Positions 7,888-16,356 of a DNA stretch of 49,098 nucleotides are shown in pieces. The stretch covers positions 1-49,098 of the forward strand of contig JANQJN010000143.1 in NCBI GenBank assembly GCA_028281625.1, read 5' to 3'. A program made the position numbers and the translations under genes. The notes under the pieces are model-generated. The model did no database searches and was not told the DNA's origin. It saw nothing but the letters and a program-made list of their open reading frames with translations. Numbering within the stretch: the stretch's first letter is position 1; every line of letters starts with the position of its first letter. This stretch comes from Emcibacteraceae bacterium. GTDB lineage: Bacteria > Pseudomonadota > Alphaproteobacteria > Sphingomonadales > Emcibacteraceae.

Positions 7888-9118
7888 ATGCTACTTTGTT
7901 GTCACGGGTTCTGGTCAACGCCCGGTCAAGGGCATATTTCAGATCTGTCATAATATCATCTGGTGTTTCAAGCCCAATCGAAAGACGCATCAATGTATCT
8001 GAAATTCCATGTTCAGCGCGTTCCTCTGGCGTGTAGGTGGAATGAGTCATGCTGGCTGGATGTTGAACTAACGTATCGACATCACCAAGGCTAACCGCCC
8101 GCTTGATCAGATTAAGATCATTCATAAACTTTGTGCCTGTTGCAAGCTCCCCTTCCAGCTCAAAGGCGATCATTCCGCCTGGTTTTGCCATTTGCCGTTT
8201 GGCGAGGCCATATTGCTCAAAGCTTTTGAGGCCGGGGAAATAGACCTTTTTAACAGCGGGATGGTCCTCAAGTTGTTGGGCGACAAGCTCAGCACTGCTG
8301 CAGTGGCGATCCATTCGAATCTCAAGGGTTTTAAGCCCGCGCATAATTTGAAAGGCAGTCAGCGGTGCCATCACAGCGCCGGTCATGTCTTTTACACCTT
8401 CAAGGCGAATCCGATCAATCATTTCCTGCGAACCGGCAATGATGCCCGCGACCAAATCCCCGTGTCCGCCCAAATATTTTGTCGCTGAATGAACCACAAT
8501 ATCGGCACCCCATGAAATAGGGCGTGTTAGATACGGTGTTGCGTAGGTATTATCAACAACAGTGATGATACCATTTTCTTTTGCGATTTGTGCGACAGCG
8601 CCAATTTCCACCAGGCGCATATTCGGATTTGCCGGTGTTTCGAAATAAATGACTTTGGTGTTGTTGGTAATTGCATCACGTACATTTTCTGGTTCACGCA
8701 TATCCACATGCTTTATCGTCACGCCAAATTTGGTGAGGCCATGCTGGAAGTAAGAAAAGGTGCATCCATAAAGAGTTTTGTCCACCAGAATCTCATCACC
8801 TTGTTCCAGCAGCGTCCAAAGCGTTGACGTAATCGCACCCATACCAGATGCTGTCGCCATCGCCGCTTCCGCGCCTTCGAGGCTCGCCATACGAAGTTCA
8901 AGCAGGGAAAGGGTTGGGTTTGAAATCCGAGTATAAAAATGACCATCTTCTTCGCCCGCAAAGAGGGCAGCGCCCTGTTCTGCAGTTTCAAAAGTGAAAG
9001 TGGATGTCATGTGAACTGGCGGCACAAGTGCGCCTTCAGCGGATGTTGGGTCATAGCCATCATGGATGGCGCGGGTGGCAAATCCAAGAGGTGCCTGATT
9101 ATCATTTTTTGATTTCAT
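7886..9118 (-). CDS. mdeA: L-methionine gamma-lyase
   Basis: The 410-residue PLP enzyme splits L-methionine into methanethiol, 2-oxobutyrate and ammonia. ATG at 9118 is chosen because GGAGAG lies 7 bases upstream; the longer open frame to 9223 has no ribosome site. Hallmarks are SNPTL, Y117-G-C119 in DKTLYGCTFSYFQHG, K214 for PLP in SATKYLGGHGD, and SLGDVDTLVQHPASMTHS. The cysteine after YG is the residue that separates methionine gamma-lyase from cystathionine gamma-synthase and lyase. The residue offset to the Pseudomonas putida enzyme (Tyr114, Cys116, Lys211, from memory) is a constant 3. It diverges from an Lrp/AsnC-type gene, as in the P. putida mdeR-mdeA pair. Confidence 0.93.
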   Translation of the reverse strand: MKSKNDNQAPLGFATRAIHDGYDPTSAEGALVPPVHMTSTFTFETAEQGAALFAGEEDGHFYTRISNPTLSLLELRMASLEGAEAAMATASGMGAITSTLWTLLEQGDEILVDKTLYGCTFSYFQHGLTKFGVTIKHVDMREPENVRDAITNNTKVIYFETPANPNMRLVEIGAVAQIAKENGIITVVDNTYATPYLTRPISWGADIVVHSATKYLGGHGDLVAGIIAGSQEMIDRIRLEGVKDMTGAVMAPLTAFQIMRGLKTLEIRMDRHCSSAELVAQQLEDHPAVKKVYFPGLKSFEQYGLAKRQMAKPGGMIAFELEGELATGTKFMNDLNLIKRAVSLGDVDTLVQHPASMTHSTYTPEERAEHGISDTLMRLSIGLETPDDIMTDLKYALDRALTRTRDNKVA

Positions 9119-9157
9119 AATAATACTCTCCATCAAATTACGATCAATTACAGAAGC

Positions 9158-9172
9158 AATTATAGCATAATT
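9158..9172. promoter_or_regulatory. AT-rich palindrome between mdeA and its Lrp-type regulator, candidate operator
   Basis: AATTAT (9158-9163) and ATAATT (9167-9172) form a perfect dyad with a 3-base centre in the 125-base divergent region. Lrp/AsnC proteins bind about 15-bp AT-rich dyads, so this is a good candidate site for the adjacent regulator. Partial copies (GTAATTATC near 9191) lie beside it. Binding is inferred. Confidence 0.5.
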
Positions 9173-9243
9173 TTTCAGCAATGTGCTTGCGTAATTATCT
9201 AATAAATGTTTATATATTGGCATAAAATGCTAAGAAAGTGACT

Positions 9244-9699
9244 ATGGACGCTATAGATAGAAGAATTATTCGATCTTTGCAGCAGAATGCGAGATTAAGT
9301 AATCAAGAGCTTGCTGATCAAGTGGGGCTGTCGCCATCGCCCTGCCTGCGGAGGGTGCGAAATCTGGAAAAAGCAGGAGTGCTTAGTGGATATACGGCGC
9401 TGGTGGATCAGGATAAATACGGCCTACCGCTTACCGTATTTGTCCATATACGGCTTGAGAGACATTCGGATCAATCCATTAAAGGGTTTGAGTATGGTAT
9501 TTCCAAACTGGATGAAGTGATGGAGTGCTACTTGATCACCGGTACGTCAGACTACCTACTCCATGTGGTCAGTGAAGACCTGAAAAGCTATGAAAAATTT
9601 GTCCGCGACAAAATTTCAACAATCCCGGGGATTGCCGGGATTGATTCAAGTTTCGTGTTTGGGCGGGTAAAACGTAAACTCGAGTTTCCCGCTTTATAG
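9244..9699 (+). CDS. mdeR: Lrp/AsnC-family transcriptional regulator, likely activator of mdeA
   Basis: The 151-residue protein begins MDAIDRRIIRSLQQNARLSN, the standard Lrp/AsnC opening. A helix-turn-helix follows (NQELADQVGLSPSPCLRRVR), then the RAM ligand-binding domain (MECYLITGTSDYLLHVV). ATG at 9244 is preferred over GTG two codons earlier because AGAAAG then has a proper spacer. It is divergent from methionine gamma-lyase, mirroring P. putida, where the Lrp-type MdeR controls mdeA. Methionine-responsive control of the pair is therefore likely. The symbol rests on synteny. Confidence 0.88.
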   Translation: MDAIDRRIIRSLQQNARLSNQELADQVGLSPSPCLRRVRNLEKAGVLSGYTALVDQDKYGLPLTVFVHIRLERHSDQSIKGFEYGISKLDEVMECYLITGTSDYLLHVVSEDLKSYEKFVRDKISTIPGIAGIDSSFVFGRVKRKLEFPAL

Positions 9700-9702
9700 A
9701 GC

Positions 9703-10101
9703 CTATATCAAACCGAGCAGATTTAGTGCAAGTATTACTTCTGCAAGAAACCCGGCGGCGAAAGTCAGTGTGCGTGCTACTGGAATGCCAGCCGTATAAA
9801 CCACGAAATGCGCAAGCCTTGCGACAAAATAAACCATGCACATGGTGGCCGTAAGTGGTGTACCCACACCAAGCACATGAGTTGCAAGCACCAGAGCTGC
9901 AAACAAAACCAAATTTTCGATGGCGTTTTTGTGGGCTGCCATTGCGCGAATGGCCCAATCCGATTGCGGTTTGTCGTCAGGGGAAGGATTCCCCATCGCT
10001 TTGACCAGCCCGCGAACAGCGATCCTGTTTAAGATATATGGCACCCAGAATAAAGATGTCATTAGAGCGGTTAATACCAACCAGTATAACTCTTCGGTCA
10101 T
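9703..10101 (-). CDS. MAPEG-family integral membrane protein
   Basis: The 132-residue protein has four predicted membrane helices and the MAPEG signature around AHKNAIENLVLFAALVLA, where the E-N motif recalls glutathione- and lipid-interacting residues of the family. A strong GGGAGG precedes the ATG. Bacterial members are mostly uncharacterised; some have glutathione transferase or peroxidase-like activity. It ends 3 bases from the convergent mdeR stop, and no terminator is visible between them. No functional link to its neighbours is evident. Confidence 0.88.
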   Translation of the reverse strand: MTEELYWLVLTALMTSLFWVPYILNRIAVRGLVKAMGNPSPDDKPQSDWAIRAMAAHKNAIENLVLFAALVLATHVLGVGTPLTATMCMVYFVARLAHFVVYTAGIPVARTLTFAAGFLAEVILALNLLGLI

Positions 10102-10125
10102 AATGCTTCCTCCCTTTAGGTTTTG

Positions 10126-11733
10126 TTAGTCTTCGGTATCTGCTTCTTCGATAATTGTCGGTGAAATAAATGGTACCAGTTCCACCTTAAAGTCATCATC
10201 TCCGTTTCTGAACAATTGTCCCACGAATGGAATTGTGCTTACCGGATCCATTTTCGGCCTGGAAACATGTGTTACCAAGTTAAGCTGACCACTACGGTCA
10301 AAGGTCGCGGGGTCAATGTTAAAGGTTGCACCAACTTGTCGTGCGCCAGCATGGGCCCGGTCATAGCCAAACATCTGCCAAATGCCAGGGATGTTTGCAA
10401 GCGGGTTTGATCCAACACGGAAAGTGCCCAGATCTTCTACCCAGCTCTCGGTCCAGCCGCCGGATGTTTGACTAACCAGAACACCGTCTTGGTAAACGCT
10501 CTCTGTCCAGCTTACGGTTAGGGTGTGTTTTGCCCAGATTTTATAGAGATCAACACGTTCTGGGCCTAGTATATTTCCGTTTTCATCCACAAGATAAATA
10601 TACTGGAATGTGGCCTTGTCATCTGAATCCTTGATGTTCACGCTTACATGCAGTTTATCATCAACCCAATTGGGACGAATTTCGAGCTTGGTGTCAGTTT
10701 CTTCGTGATAGAGTTCCGATTTATCAGCCCGCCTTGCAGGGTCACGCTTGGTTTTTGGCTTTTTCTCTTTGCGGCCACCGCCAAATCCACCAAGCAAACT
10801 ACCGAGCGCTTTTCCAGCAGCTGCTTTTACAACTTTGGATCCAAGATCTTCGGTGCCCACTTTTGATTTAGGGCCAATTTCCACAGGATCATAAGGGCTC
10901 CATATCAAAGTAAATGCAGATTCTGAAATCAGGTTCCCTGCAAGATCATAATATGACCGTGTTCCCATATCGGCACCGTTGGTGCGAATGACACTGCGTC
11001 CGAAACTGTCATATTGGTAGTTGTAGGTTGATCCTTTGGGATCTGTTGAGCGTATGACGCGCCCCATACTGTCATATTCATTTACCGTTGTGCCTTGATA
11101 GTTTGAGATACGGACCTGATTGTTGTTGGGATCGTAATTATATTCTGAACGGGTGCCGCTTGGGCTGGTTTCCGCTATTTTTCGTCCCATACTGTCATAT
11201 TCATATTTTGTGATATCACCGTTATGGTCGGTAACGCTGGTGCGCCGTTCCAAGTTGTCATAGGTGTAGCGGGTGACCAGGTCGTTTTCATTGGTTGATG
11301 AAATTATGCGGTTCAAATCGTCATATTCAAGGCGGTGCTTCATTCCCGTCGGGTCAACCCAGTCGGTAATAAGTCCGTCCCGGTTGGTTTCAACAGGAGA
11401 TAGAGTAATCGATCCGAAAGGTTGATTTGTGAATGTTGATGATGTCGCTCCGTCTTTTGTGTTTATCACCGCCGTACCCATATCATATTCGTAAATGGGG
11501 ACGTCACTAGAGAAGTAATATTCGTATCCTGCGTCGGGGCATTCTTCCACTTCAATATTACAATCGGAAGATTTTTTTATCTCCTTTTCTCCTAAGCCCG
11601 GTAGCGAAATGGTCGCACCTTCCATGGGAATGTCGACGCTGCTAAGTTCAACACCCGTCGCCACCGCCAGTGCTCCTGAGCTATAAATTAGAGGGCTCGC
11701 ACATAGTAATAAAACAGGTATTTTCTTAAGCAT
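10126..11733 (-). CDS. Secreted YD-repeat (RHS-type) protein
   Basis: The 535-residue protein has a Sec signal peptide (MLKKIPVLLLCASPLIYSSG then ALA). Residues about 137-272 hold seven YD units (YDDLNR, YDNLER, YDSMGR twice, YDPNNN, YDSFGR, YDLAGN), which in RHS proteins build a beta-shell. A Gly-rich and then strongly basic segment (GGFGGGRKEKKPKTKRD, near residue 330) leads into a beta-rich C-terminal region of unknown fold. The RHS core end motif and a C-terminal toxin are absent, and the repeat tract is short, so it is not an ordinary RHS toxin. It is the last gene of a minus-strand group, 27 bases after the subtilase stop. A role as substrate, scaffold or surface protein of that group is possible. 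Confidence 0.82.
   Translation of the reverse strand: MLKKIPVLLLCASPLIYSSGALAVATGVELSSVDIPMEGATISLPGLGEKEIKKSSDCNIEVEECPDAGYEYYFSSDVPIYEYDMGTAVINTKDGATSSTFTNQPFGSITLSPVETNRDGLITDWVDPTGMKHRLEYDDLNRIISSTNENDLVTRYTYDNLERRTSVTDHNGDITKYEYDSMGRKIAETSPSGTRSEYNYDPNNNQVRISNYQGTTVNEYDSMGRVIRSTDPKGSTYNYQYDSFGRSVIRTNGADMGTRSYYDLAGNLISESAFTLIWSPYDPVEIGPKSKVGTEDLGSKVVKAAAGKALGSLLGGFGGGRKEKKPKTKRDPARRADKSELYHEETDTKLEIRPNWVDDKLHVSVNIKDSDDKATFQYIYLVDENGNILGPERVDLYKIWAKHTLTVSWTESVYQDGVLVSQTSGGWTESWVEDLGTFRVGSNPLANIPGIWQMFGYDRAHAGARQVGATFNIDPATFDRSGQLNLVTHVSRPKMDPVSTIPFVGQLFRNGDDDFKVELVPFISPTIIEEADTED
11063..11204 (-). repeat. DNA-level repeat in the YD tract
   Basis: The 19-base string CCCATACTGTCATATTCAT occurs identically at 11063-11081 and 11186-11204, each encoding EYDSMG of a YD unit. 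Such identity at DNA level suggests recent duplication of a repeat unit. Confidence 0.75.
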
Positions 11734-11760
11734 AATCAGCTCCTTAGCTAGTTACATTCA

Positions 11761-13176
11761 TTATCCCAAATCAAGCCTGAACCGGGCTTCTCTTGTCCTT
11801 CCATTTTCGTGCGTGGTAATCAGGCGAATGACCCAAACAGTTGAGCCGGCAAATTCCGCGGCCGGGATGCCGCCGATTTGCCCGCTGGATACAGCGGCTT
11901 CAATATCATCGGTTATAACCTTCCATTCGGCTGGGTCATCACCTTGGCCCATCTGGATGGATGCGTTTGAAAATTGATCGGCATTTGTGGTTCCCATTAC
12001 GGCAACCACAGTGCCGCTTTCCGTCTGCTGCACTGCTACGCCGGTAATGGATGCTTCAATGAAAAAATCCTTGTTGGCAGTTAGCGCCGCATTGGCATCA
12101 ACAAGGCCGTAACCGGTATATTGATCGATACCAGGTGTATCAACATCCTGCGCGGAATTAAGCAATATTCTCTTGATTTCCTCTCCAGTTAAGTCGGGCC
12201 GGTTCGAAACAAGTAGGGAAGCAACACCAGCAACGATCGGCGCAGAGAAGGACGTACCACTTGCGCGGTAATAGCGGTTATCATCACCGACATATGCCGC
12301 ACCGGCCTCATAGGTAATACCGGGTATTCCTTCCATAAAATCTGTTCTTCTTGCTCTAAGGCTTAGAACATCTAGACCAGGGGCCGAAATGTCAAGCTTT
12401 GCCCCCCAGTTTGAAAATACAGCGCGTTTATCTTCGAGATCAGTTGATCCGACGGTGATCACTTCGTCCATAGCCGCGAAGCCAAAATCTTCAACATTCA
12501 CCGCTGAGTTGCCCGCAGCAACGATAACAACAACACCCTTTGAGTTTGCGTATCTCACTGCTTCGGCAAGCATTTTTGTTTCACCTTCACCGCCAACACT
12601 CATGTTCACTATCTTAGCGCCATTGTCGGTGGCGTACACAAGCGCCGCCGACAGATAGGATGCGCGGCTATGGCCAAAATTATTAAGCGCTTTAAGTACC
12701 ATAATTTTGGCCTTGGGATTGATGCCGGCGATACCAGCGTCATTATTCCAGGTGCCCGCAATCACACCGCTGACGAATGTACCGTGGCCATCGTGATCCC
12801 AGGGTTTATTGTCGTTTGCAAAGAAATTCCAACCAATCATATCATCGACGTAGCCGTTGCCATCGTCATCAATGCCATTGTCCGCAATTTCACCTGGATT
12901 GACCCAGATATTATTCCACGACATATCCAGGTGGTTCCAATCAAGCCCGGTATCAATTACTGCGACGATGACTTCTTCAGCATCATCGCTCATTTTGTTC
13001 CAAGCGGAATTTTCATCGTCGGTAAAACCAACCCGCTTGATGGCCCATTGGTCTTCATGTTCCTGCTGCCAAGTGCCTTGACCTTTGTAGTTAGGGTCAT
13101 TGGGCAGGTCCTGTGCTACCGCGGTTACATGACTGAGCGCAAAAATTATCCCTGTAAGAAGTATTTTTATTTTCAT
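11761..13176 (-). CDS. Secreted subtilisin-like serine protease (peptidase S8)
   Basis: The 471-residue protein has a Sec signal peptide (about 1-21, ending AVAQ) and an intact catalytic triad: D75 in AVIDTGLDW, H131 in DHDGHGTFVSGV and S309 in SGTSFSAPIVAG, with VIVAAGNSA supplying the oxyanion asparagine. A Ca-type loop NGIDDDGNGYVDD precedes the histidine, as in many S8 proteins. Only about 50 residues separate the signal peptide from the catalytic domain, so the usual I9 propeptide is missing or tiny. About 90 residues of beta-rich C-terminal region follow (from ITGVAVQQTESG). Its start overlaps the stop of the metallopeptidase-like gene by 4 bases, so the two are probably made together. 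Confidence 0.93.
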   Translation of the reverse strand: MKIKILLTGIIFALSHVTAVAQDLPNDPNYKGQGTWQQEHEDQWAIKRVGFTDDENSAWNKMSDDAEEVIVAVIDTGLDWNHLDMSWNNIWVNPGEIADNGIDDDGNGYVDDMIGWNFFANDNKPWDHDGHGTFVSGVIAGTWNNDAGIAGINPKAKIMVLKALNNFGHSRASYLSAALVYATDNGAKIVNMSVGGEGETKMLAEAVRYANSKGVVVIVAAGNSAVNVEDFGFAAMDEVITVGSTDLEDKRAVFSNWGAKLDISAPGLDVLSLRARRTDFMEGIPGITYEAGAAYVGDDNRYYRASGTSFSAPIVAGVASLLVSNRPDLTGEEIKRILLNSAQDVDTPGIDQYTGYGLVDANAALTANKDFFIEASITGVAVQQTESGTVVAVMGTTNADQFSNASIQMGQGDDPAEWKVITDDIEAAVSSGQIGGIPAAEFAGSTVWVIRLITTHENGRTREARFRLDLG

Positions 13177-15671
13177 TGAATACCTCCTACTGGAATTGAA
13201 ATTTTGGCGTTCGGAATATCATTTCCTTGCGCAAGGCCTAATGTGTCAATAAAGGTTCCCATCGGTGGGCCTGGCTGCTCATCACCACAGATGTTTTCCT
13301 CAACTTCCCACTGAAGGTCATACTTCATCTTAAGGTCAACGCCCCAGTTATACTCCATGCCCATGCTATAGCCGGATGTAAAGGTATAGTAGGTATTGTC
13401 ACCAACGGTTAATTTAGAGCCCGCTGAATTTGTGACCTCTTCGGGAAGCGTTTCCACTTGATCATTAGGAACGATCATATTTTGGCTGTTTACCTTATTT
13501 GCGGCGACTTCCACATTGATTTCCGCGATGGGTAGTGTGCCATCAGGGTTTAAACCGTATGCAACTGCATCTTCGCCTGTTAAGCCATTGGCAGGAGTAC
13601 CACCACCTTGAGCCGGTGTGCCACGAAGTGTAATCGTTGGCTGGTCCGTAGGTGCACCGCCCGGGGTAACATTGGGTAAGCTATTCAGTAGGTCCTTCAC
13701 ATTAACCTGGATATCGCATTCACCAAGATCATCCGTTGTACATTGTGTTGGACTTGCATCATAGCCAACATCCGTTTTTTCGTTATCCGTCATGGCAAGT
13801 TGAGGACTTTGCAGTGATGGATCAATCAGCTTAATCCTTTGCCCACCCATATTTTGTGAGAGCTTGGTACCATCACCTTGCGTCACAGAATCTTTGGCTT
13901 TCATATGATATACAACCGTTGGCGTAACCGTTTGCGGTTTATCCTCTTCCGGCGTTTCTTCCGGTGTGGTCTCTTCTGTTGGTGTTTCCTCTTCTGGCTG
14001 TGCTGTATCCAGTGGCACCGGAATCTCTATTTCCAAATCGCCATACCTGATCCGGATTGGAACTTCCATTTTGGGACCGCTTGGAACAAAAACGCCGCCA
14101 CCATCTTCGGTTGGTGTTACTCCTGGTCCTTGAATTGTTCCGCCCGGTGGATTAGCAGTTGGTCCCTCATACCAACTAGAGGTATCACCGCTTTCAAAAC
14201 CATCAGAAAAAATCTCGTCGGGTGTTGGAATGGTCATACCCGGTGTGGATCCAGGTGTTGAACCTGGTGTGCCGCCTGGCGTTGTTCCTGGTTGAGGTTG
14301 AGGATTAGGTGTGCTGTCCGGATCGTCAACTGTGCCACCTGGCGGGTCTATCGTCATTGTTGGCGGTTCAATGTAAGTATCTTCGTTACCGCCCGCATAG
14401 GTGCAAAACTCTGTACTGTCAGTGCCCAGGCCCCATTTAAGATTGCCAAGTCCAAGGCGCCCGTCAAGGGCGAAGTCATCAAGGCCGTAAGTACTCATGT
14501 CATCGCCCATGGAAGTTTCGGTTGTTTCTTCTACCGGATCACTGCAGTCTTTCTTCGCTTTATTCAGGCGATCAAGTTCTGCTTTGATTTTACGGTAAAG
14601 ATCAAGCTTCGTCGCAGTGGGAAGGCGGGACTGACCCATATTCTTCATTTGATCATTAAGATCATTAATGCCCTGATTAATCTGATCCAGATTACATGCT
14701 CCTATGGCGTTACCCATTGCGCTGGTGGTGCGGCCGAGCTGCACATAGTATCGATCTGTTTGTTCCTCATTTGGGCAGCAATCGCATTCAATACCGGCCT
14801 GATCAATAATACTTTTAAGATCCGATTCATGGGGAAATCCGTTGTTGTTGGCCATAACGTTTGCTTCTTGACCGGGTACATCCACTGATTCCACTTCCCC
14901 GTCGCCGTCATGATCATGATCGTGATATTGGTCACCCAGTTGCATCAAATGGCCGACCTCGTGTGAGCTGGCATCCCAACCGGTTGCTTCGGGACGTGGA
15001 TCAAACGCCCATTGACCGCTTGTTGAGCGGTTCTGTCCATTGCGAACATATTTGCCATCGATCAATTCTCTGTTCACGTAGGAACGAACCTGTTTCTTGA
15101 CTGTTTTGCCGCCAACTTCGACTTCTTTATATTTTTCAACGACTTTGATTTGGTGGTAATCATCTGTTGGTTCAGCGTCATCAGCGCGCATCCGGACGTC
15201 AGCGACAAATGTAATGGTGCAGCAGTTTACGATGGCATTGCTGCCTTCCATTCCCATCGCATCCATCATTTCCTTATGTTTTGCGAGAAGTTTTTCCTGG
15301 AAGATGCGCATATTGTCATTATTTCTTTTGGTTGTTGCTTCGCGCTGCGCTGGTGTCATGCCGGGTGTAAGCGGTGTATAGCCAAATTCACCCGTTCCCA
15401 AGGCACCATCATTAATCGCAATATTTTCCATAGTTTCTTTTGTGGGACCGTTCCATTGACTTTCAATTTTATCTTTCCATCTGTCAATTACGGCTTGGGA
15501 GGCCATAGGTCCCCAAATTTCAATTTTTATGGTGACACGGATGCTGCATTGGCCGGTTTTTTCAACGACTGTACGGCCATGTGACGATGTCGAGAAAAGT
15601 ATGAAAAGACATAAGATTGTAATGAGTGAAACGAGCGCCCGATAATAATAACCCCTCCAGTTTTTGATCAT
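13173..15671 (-). CDS. Large secreted HExxH metallopeptidase-like protein with low-complexity linkers
   Basis: The 832-residue protein has an N-terminal hydrophobic signal segment (about residues 11-29). H237-E238-V239-G240-H241 followed by LMQLGDQ, then NVMANNNG (M273 as a possible Met-turn), looks like a metzincin-type zinc site with an unusually placed G-D. Between them DHDHDGDGEVES resembles a calcium loop. Several CC and CxC pairs (NCC, CDCC) suggest disulfides or metal binding. Residues about 459-480 form a Pro-Gly-Thr-Ser linker, then comes IFSDGFESGDTSSW, a segment common in secreted proteins, and an acidic Thr-Pro-Glu linker at about 559-578. A beta-rich C-terminal part ends the protein. 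I know no named family for the whole architecture. It overlaps both neighbours by 4 bases. Confidence 0.75.
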   Translation of the reverse strand: MIKNWRGYYYRALVSLITILCLFILFSTSSHGRTVVEKTGQCSIRVTIKIEIWGPMASQAVIDRWKDKIESQWNGPTKETMENIAINDGALGTGEFGYTPLTPGMTPAQREATTKRNNDNMRIFQEKLLAKHKEMMDAMGMEGSNAIVNCCTITFVADVRMRADDAEPTDDYHQIKVVEKYKEVEVGGKTVKKQVRSYVNRELIDGKYVRNGQNRSTSGQWAFDPRPEATGWDASSHEVGHLMQLGDQYHDHDHDGDGEVESVDVPGQEANVMANNNGFPHESDLKSIIDQAGIECDCCPNEEQTDRYYVQLGRTTSAMGNAIGACNLDQINQGINDLNDQMKNMGQSRLPTATKLDLYRKIKAELDRLNKAKKDCSDPVEETTETSMGDDMSTYGLDDFALDGRLGLGNLKWGLGTDSTEFCTYAGGNEDTYIEPPTMTIDPPGGTVDDPDSTPNPQPQPGTTPGGTPGSTPGSTPGMTIPTPDEIFSDGFESGDTSSWYEGPTANPPGGTIQGPGVTPTEDGGGVFVPSGPKMEVPIRIRYGDLEIEIPVPLDTAQPEEETPTEETTPEETPEEDKPQTVTPTVVYHMKAKDSVTQGDGTKLSQNMGGQRIKLIDPSLQSPQLAMTDNEKTDVGYDASPTQCTTDDLGECDIQVNVKDLLNSLPNVTPGGAPTDQPTITLRGTPAQGGGTPANGLTGEDAVAYGLNPDGTLPIAEINVEVAANKVNSQNMIVPNDQVETLPEEVTNSAGSKLTVGDNTYYTFTSGYSMGMEYNWGVDLKMKYDLQWEVEENICGDEQPGPPMGTFIDTLGLAQGNDIPNAKISIPVGGIQ
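14232..14297 (-). repeat. Short in-frame repeat encoding a PGTTPGGTPGS-type linker
   Basis: About 12-base units recur and encode TPGG, TPGS, TPGS and TPGM. The translation is a flexible Pro/Gly/Thr linker between the peptidase-like region and the C-terminal half. Slippage could change its length between strains. Confidence 0.65.
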
Positions 15672-16213
15672 CTTTCGGCCTCTCCATATTCTTCAATATG
15701 TAGGGCGTTATAAACGATGATACGTTCACCGGGCATTTCGCGGTTGATGGCAATAGCAATGGCGTCGAAATCAGCCTGGCGTATGTTGGTGGTCCTCACG
15801 ACATGTCTTTGGCCATTCGCTGTTACCTCCAGCCGGGCATAGTCCCCGCCGTCAATCGCTTCGTCGATATAGCTTTCCTTTAACGTAAAAAAGTCATGAT
15901 CCTGAATTGCGCTATAAATGCGACCAAGGGCAGCCTCATCCAACTGATAAGTCATTTGCGGCAAGCGGCCATTTTCTGAATCCATTTCGGAAATTTCCAC
16001 GTTACCGTCAGCAGAAATTGTGATCCGTTCAGTGCCCATGGGATGGGTTGGGTGGGTTGAAGCGGATGATAAATCAATTGCAAGATCAGCAGGAACAGAT
16101 TGCGCCCAGGACATCGACGTGCTCGTTAGAAAAATGATGGAAAAACATAGTAAAGAAAATACCGAAAATATTCGGCATCTTTCACGGATCAGAATTAGAC
16201 TTCTAGAAATCAC
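15668..16213 (-). CDS. Small secreted protein of unknown function (DUF6438-like pattern)
   Basis: The 181-residue product starts at GTG 16213 with AGGAGGGTGGA directly upstream. A long basic N-terminus leads into a hydrophobic signal segment ending near SMSWAQ. The mature part has the pattern ISADGNVEISE, then LDEAALGRIYSAIQDHDFFTLKE, then RLEVTANGQRHVV. This recalls DUF6438-type domains (sign of a strand, a helix ending in FF, then strands), but I am not certain. It is the first gene of the four-gene secreted cluster and overlaps the metallopeptidase-like start by 4 bases. An inhibitor, chaperone or propeptide-like role for the proteases downstream is one idea without direct support. Confidence 0.7.
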   Translation of the reverse strand: MISRSLILIRERCRIFSVFSLLCFSIIFLTSTSMSWAQSVPADLAIDLSSASTHPTHPMGTERITISADGNVEISEMDSENGRLPQMTYQLDEAALGRIYSAIQDHDFFTLKESYIDEAIDGGDYARLEVTANGQRHVVRTTNIRQADFDAIAIAINREMPGERIIVYNALHIEEYGEAER

Positions 16214-16277
16214 TCCACCCTCCTAACCGCCCGAGGCATGTTTATTATTGTTGTTCCCCAATGCCCTTAAGACTCGG

Positions 16278-16306
16278 AGCATACTATATTTTTGCTGAAA
16301 TATCAA
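16278..16306 (-). promoter_or_regulatory. Candidate sigma70-type promoter for the secreted protease/YD operon
   Basis: On the minus strand TTGATA (16301-16306) and TATGCT (16278-16283) are separated by exactly 17 bases. They lie about 65 bases upstream of the GTG start at 16213. This is the only strong -35/-10 pair I see in the 143-base gap. Confidence 0.5.
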
Positions 16307-16356
16307 AAGGCTAGGGAGGGTGCGGTATAGGGTCAGCAGAACATATATTTTATTTG

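Noticed and set aside
7886-9118. Calling the PLP enzyme cystathionine gamma-synthase or lyase
   Set aside because: The YGC motif and the sequence around it fit methionine gamma-lyase, and the divergent Lrp-type gene supports this.
10126-11733. YD-repeat protein as an RHS polymorphic toxin
   Set aside because: No RHS core end motif, no variable C-terminal toxin and no immunity gene next to it.
14232-14297. Short repeats as a CRISPR array
   Set aside because: The repeats are in frame, encode a Pro-Gly-Thr linker and have no spacers.
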